Shown in pieces: positions 61,199 through 64,000 of a stretch of DNA of 64,000 nt. This stretch comes from Bacillus aerolatus (GTDB lineage Bacteria; Bacillota; Bacilli; Bacillales; Domibacillaceae): positions 62,001 to 126,000 of the forward strand of contig NZ_WEIO01000011.1 in assembly GCF_009183655.1 (NCBI RefSeq), read 5' to 3'. Both the position numbers and the translations under genes were made by a program. The notes beneath the pieces were generated by a model. It was given only the letters and a program-made list of their open reading frames with translations. It ran no database searches and was not told where the DNA came from. How positions within the stretch are numbered: the stretch's first letter is position 1; every line of letters starts with the position of its first letter.

Positions 61199-61247
61199 AA
61201 AAAGGCTGCCCAGATGTCAGTTAGTCACTGACTTTCAGGACAGCCTC
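61199..61247 (-). terminator. Terminator of the FAD oxidase gene
   Basis: On the minus strand GGCTGTCC..GTCAGT pairs with ACTGAC..GGGCAGCC and is followed by TTTTT. Confidence 0.8.
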
Positions 61248-61252
61248 ATCAA

Positions 61253-62635
61253 CTAGACCGTCGCTTTTGTTTCAACAGGAAGCAATTTTCCGGGATTTAA
61301 AATATTGTCAGGGTCGAGCATATGTTTAATGCCTGCCATCACGTCAAGTGCTTCGCCGTGTTCCTGGCGCTGGTACTTGATTTTGCCAAGGCCCACTCCG
61401 TGTTCTCCTGTACAACTGCCTCCGAGAGTGAAAGCAAACTCAACAATTTCCTCATTTAACAGGCTCGTCTTTTGAACTTGTTCTTTATCTTTCGGATCAA
61501 ATAAGACGAGTGTATGGAAGTTTCCGTCACCGATGTGTCCGAGAACGGCTCCGTCAAAGCCGTGTTTTTCAATGCGTGTGCGGGCGTATTCCACCATCTC
61601 GGGCAGTTTCGATATTGGCACACATACATCTGTGCCGATCGTCTCAAGCTTCGGGTCGCTGTGGCGAAACGCATAGGACAAGTCGTGTCTTGCTTTCCAG
61701 AGCTGGGCTCTTTTTAAGCTGTCTTTTTCGAATGTAAACTCCTGGCACTCGTGTTCTTCGAATAAATCATAGACAAATTGAGCGTCTGCTTCATTTCCGG
61801 CTTCGTTGCCATGGAATTCAAGAAATAAAGAAGGCTCTTCGGGGAAAACGGTTCCGCTGAAAAGATTGACCTGGGCGATGGAGCGGTCATCAACGAGTTC
61901 CATGCGGGCAATCGGGATACCGGCAGAAAGGATGGAAACGGCAGCTTCCACACATTGTTTTACCGTAGGGAAGCAGGCTCTCGCTGCCATAATAGATTCA
62001 GGAATGCCGTGCAGCTTTAACGTGATTTCCGTAAATAAGCCGAGGGTCCCTTCTGATCCGGCAAATAAGCTGTTCAAGTGATAGCCGGAAGAAGACTTTT
62101 TGGCAAGTGTACCTGTATGTATAATACGGCCGTCTGCCAGCACGACTTCGAGGTCGAGTATTTGATCTTTCATGACGCCATATCTCACAGCTTGTGTGCC
62201 GCTTGCGTTCGTGGCGGTCATTCCGCCGATCGTCGCATCAGCTCCAGGATCTACCGGAAAAAATAATCCATGCTTGTTCAATTCATGATTTAACTGCAGT
62301 CTTGTCACTCCAGGCTGTACTTTTACGATTAAATCTTCCGCGCGCAGTTCAACAATTTGGTTCATTTGGCTAAAATCGACTGATATGCCTTTATGAACAG
62401 GAATGGCATGGCCTTCAAGGCCTGATCCCACCCCGAAAGGAACAACGGGGATTTTATTTTCTTTCGCAAATGCAACAATCTTTTGAACATCTTCTTTCGA
62501 TTCCGGGAAGGCAACAACATCAGGTAGTACAGGCTCAAAATAAGATTCATCTTTGCTGTGATGCTCGAGTATTGTTTCGTTTGCCGTCACCTTTTCCGGA
62601 CCAAGAAGTTCAGTTAAGTGTTTTAAAAGATTCAT
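61253..62635 (-). CDS. FAD-linked oxidase, glycolate/D-lactate/D-2-hydroxyacid dehydrogenase type (GlcD-like)
   Basis: 460 aa from ATG 62635 (GGTG upstream; the longer frame has no ribosome-binding site). The PCMH-type FAD domain has VPFGVGSGLEGHAIPVHKGISVDFSQMN, PGADATIGGMTATNASGTQAVRYG and YHLNSLFAGSEGTLGLFTEI. The C-terminal domain has GHIGDGNFHTLVLFD (metal-binding) and CTGEHGVGLGKI. It oxidises a D-2-hydroxyacid such as D-lactate, glycolate or D-2-hydroxyglutarate. No GlcE/GlcF partners are adjacent, so it is the stand-alone type. Confidence 0.9.
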   Translation of the reverse strand: MNLLKHLTELLGPEKVTANETILEHHSKDESYFEPVLPDVVAFPESKEDVQKIVAFAKENKIPVVPFGVGSGLEGHAIPVHKGISVDFSQMNQIVELRAEDLIVKVQPGVTRLQLNHELNKHGLFFPVDPGADATIGGMTATNASGTQAVRYGVMKDQILDLEVVLADGRIIHTGTLAKKSSSGYHLNSLFAGSEGTLGLFTEITLKLHGIPESIMAARACFPTVKQCVEAAVSILSAGIPIARMELVDDRSIAQVNLFSGTVFPEEPSLFLEFHGNEAGNEADAQFVYDLFEEHECQEFTFEKDSLKRAQLWKARHDLSYAFRHSDPKLETIGTDVCVPISKLPEMVEYARTRIEKHGFDGAVLGHIGDGNFHTLVLFDPKDKEQVQKTSLLNEEIVEFAFTLGGSCTGEHGVGLGKIKYQRQEHGEALDVMAGIKHMLDPDNILNPGKLLPVETKATV

Positions 62636-62796
62636 CGTTTCACCACTTTCGCTGCCTATATTTTTTGAAAAATCATTTAATTTAATGATAGCATATCGTA
62701 AAATTACTGTATACTGAATACTGTATATAATTACCAGAGGGGAAGCGTTTTCAATTAATTTGCAGAAAAAAACAGCTCGATTAATTGGGCTGTTCA

Positions 62797-62976
62797 TTAA
62801 GACAGTGCAGCAAGCTTGTCATTCAGCTCTTTTAACTCTTTTTCCATACGGATCAGCTGCTCTTCGGCTTTAGTTACGCCGTTTCCTGTGGACTCCAACT
62901 TTTCTATATCTCCCTGAACGCGGATATAGTCCATTTTCAATTCAGCAATTTTTGCTTCAATTTCAGATTTCGTCAT
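62797..62976 (-). CDS. Small coiled-coil protein, SE1832-like
   Basis: 59 aa from ATG 62976 (AAGGAGA 6 bases upstream). The whole protein is heptad-patterned: MTKSEIEAKIAELKMDYIRVQGDIEKLESTG, then KAEEQLIRMEKELKELNDKLAAL. It resembles the SE1832 family of short firmicute proteins of unknown function. It lies 161 bp before the FAD oxidase start on the same strand, with no obvious operon link. Confidence 0.75.
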   Translation of the reverse strand: MTKSEIEAKIAELKMDYIRVQGDIEKLESTGNGVTKAEEQLIRMEKELKELNDKLAALS

Positions 62977-63055
62977 CACTTATCTCCTTTAGTGTTTTTT
63001 ATATTTTAAAGGACATAAATACTTGAAAGCAATTTTAAAGAGTGGAGGGTAAATT

Positions 63056-64000
63056 ATGCTCGGATTAACGTTAAAACTTCCTGTATGGCAGGCGCCGATG
63101 GCGGGAATATCAACACCTGAATTAACAGCCGCTGCTTCAAACGCGGGAGTACTCGGAAACATTGGCGCCGGCTATTTATCAGGGGAACAAACGGAAGAGT
63201 TTGTCCAGCGCGTGAAAAGGCTGACGAAAGCGCCATTTGGCATCAATCTATTTGTGCCCGAGAAAGTGCAGGCAGACCTTAAACAAGTGGAAACAGCTCA
63301 CCAGCTTCTCGCTCCGTATCGCCGGGAACTTGGCATGGAGGAAGATGAGAGCGGAATGCCTGCTGCTCCGTCCGCTTTTAATGAGCAGCTTACCATTGTT
63401 TTGCAGGAAAAAGTGAAGGTATGTTCTTTTACATTTGGACTGCCTCCGGAAGAGGTAATTGAGCAATTAAAAGCGAACGGAACGGTTACAGTCGGAACGG
63501 CAACAACAGTTGATGAAGCTATTGCATGTGAACGGGCGGGGATAGATGCCGTCGTTGTGCAAGGCAGTGAAGCCGGAGGACACCGGGGAGCGTTTCAACA
63601 GCCAGAGAGCATGATCGGTTTAATGTCTCTGCTCCCGCAGGCCGTTCAAGAAGTGAGCATTCCTGTTATTGCTGCTGGAGGGGTGATGAATGGTAAGGGA
63701 GTAGCAGCCGCTCTTTGTCTCGGCGCTTCAGCCGCGCAGCTCGGAACTGCCTTTTTAGTAACAGAAGAAAGCGGCGCCCATCCGCTTCATAAAGAAGCCA
63801 TTCTCTCGGCCAATGAAAAAGATATCGTACTTACAAAAGCTTTTTCAGGAAAAACAGCCCGCGGCGTTTCCAACAGATTTATAAAAGAAATGCAAAAACG
63901 GGAACATGCCTTGCTTCCTTATCCGCTTCAGCACGTATTAACTTCTGGGATAAGGAAGCAGGCAGGAAGACTCGATGAAAAAGAATTTATGTCGCTTTGG
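63056..64000 (+). CDS. Nitronate monooxygenase (2-nitropropane dioxygenase-like), 3'-truncated
   Basis: 315 codons from ATG 63056 (GGAGG 7 bases upstream), open to the window edge. It is an FMN-dependent TIM-barrel enzyme that oxidises alkyl nitronates. WQAPMAGISTPELTAAASNAG (FMN-binding start), AVVVQGSEAGGHRGAF (catalytic-His region), PVIAAGGVMNGKGVAAALCLGASAAQLGTAFLVTEES (phosphate-binding loops) and KAFSGKTARGVSNRF are all family signatures. Most of the usual ~350-residue length is present. The upstream neighbour is divergent. Confidence 0.92.
   Translation, partial: MLGLTLKLPVWQAPMAGISTPELTAAASNAGVLGNIGAGYLSGEQTEEFVQRVKRLTKAPFGINLFVPEKVQADLKQVETAHQLLAPYRRELGMEEDESGMPAAPSAFNEQLTIVLQEKVKVCSFTFGLPPEEVIEQLKANGTVTVGTATTVDEAIACERAGIDAVVVQGSEAGGHRGAFQQPESMIGLMSLLPQAVQEVSIPVIAAGGVMNGKGVAAALCLGASAAQLGTAFLVTEESGAHPLHKEAILSANEKDIVLTKAFSGKTARGVSNRFIKEMQKREHALLPYPLQHVLTSGIRKQAGRLDEKEFMSLW

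Noticed and set aside
61089-61200. Short open stretch reading LSLNDVHISVVPVHNTDAG... after the CdaR-like gene
   Set aside because: No start codon with ribosome-binding site and no recognisable family. Too short to call a pseudogene.

Overview
The window is chromosomal DNA from a low-to-moderate GC Gram-positive bacterium, most likely a Bacillaceae member. The evidence is AGGAGG-type ribosome-binding sites, frequent GTG/TTG starts, a Lia-type envelope-stress operon, DUF4247/DUF4178/DUF350 genes, a Mn-dependent DHH pyrophosphatase, a sigma-W-like promoter and a CcpA cre-like site. I cannot name the genus. I saw no rRNA, tRNA, phage, IS element or CRISPR array. Products were recognised by reading translated motifs; no database search was run.

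Layout. 1-2.1 kb: a truncated class III aminotransferase (GabT-like) behind a sigma-54 promoter, next to a PAS/AAA+ sigma-54 activator. 2.4-5.8 kb: a lipoprotein and a TcaA-like membrane protein, then a GNAT-TetR pair whose divergent target is decayed. 6.1-12.7 kb: a PBPb-type sensor kinase, an NtrC-type regulator and a TAXI-TRAP transporter with its own sigma-54 promoter. 12.8-20.1 kb: housekeeping genes (DUF4064, UDG, MFS, PpaC, POT peptide transporter, AlaX) with dispersed repeats. 20.1-24.5 kb: an unexplained promoter-leader-terminator in front of a 37-aa Cys-rich peptide, then csiR-like gntR, lhgO, a DUF3870 gene, a second structured leader and csiD. 24.5-32.2 kb: glutamate dehydrogenase, a lipoyl-like mini-protein, a sigma-54 activator, and aldehyde dehydrogenase plus putrescine/cadaverine aminotransferase. 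32.3-38.3 kb: an SMR efflux pair with TetR, then a PuuR-like regulator with potABCD. 38.5-42.5 kb: a liaIHFSR-type operon and a 57-aa cationic peptide. 42.7-51.9 kb: aminotransferase, ALDH, CdaR-like regulator, TPP enzyme, HAD hydrolase, MerR-like protein and a lipid kinase. 51.9-55.8 kb: a sigma-W-type operon DUF4178-PspA-DUF4247-DUF350-SpeE-like. 56-64 kb: PutP, OCD-family protein and amino-acid oxidase under a cre-overlapped promoter with a divergent CdaR-like regulator, then a GlcD-type FAD oxidase, a small coiled-coil protein and a truncated nitronate monooxygenase.

How the genes fit together. Much of the window can be read as polyamine and lysine-derived diamine catabolism. PotABCD would import putrescine or spermidine. 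PatA and the adjacent ALDH would convert putrescine or cadaverine to GABA or 5-aminovalerate. The GabT-like enzyme would make succinate or glutarate semialdehyde. CsiD would hydroxylate glutarate to L-2-hydroxyglutarate and LhgO would oxidise that to 2-oxoglutarate, with glutamate dehydrogenase closing the amino-group cycle. Three sigma-54 promoters serve the GabT-like, gdh and ALDH-PatA steps; a fourth serves the TRAP transporter. The gdh and ALDH promoters share a matching upstream motif on either side of one activator gene. The second theme is envelope stress, with two PspA-family proteins in two differently controlled operons.
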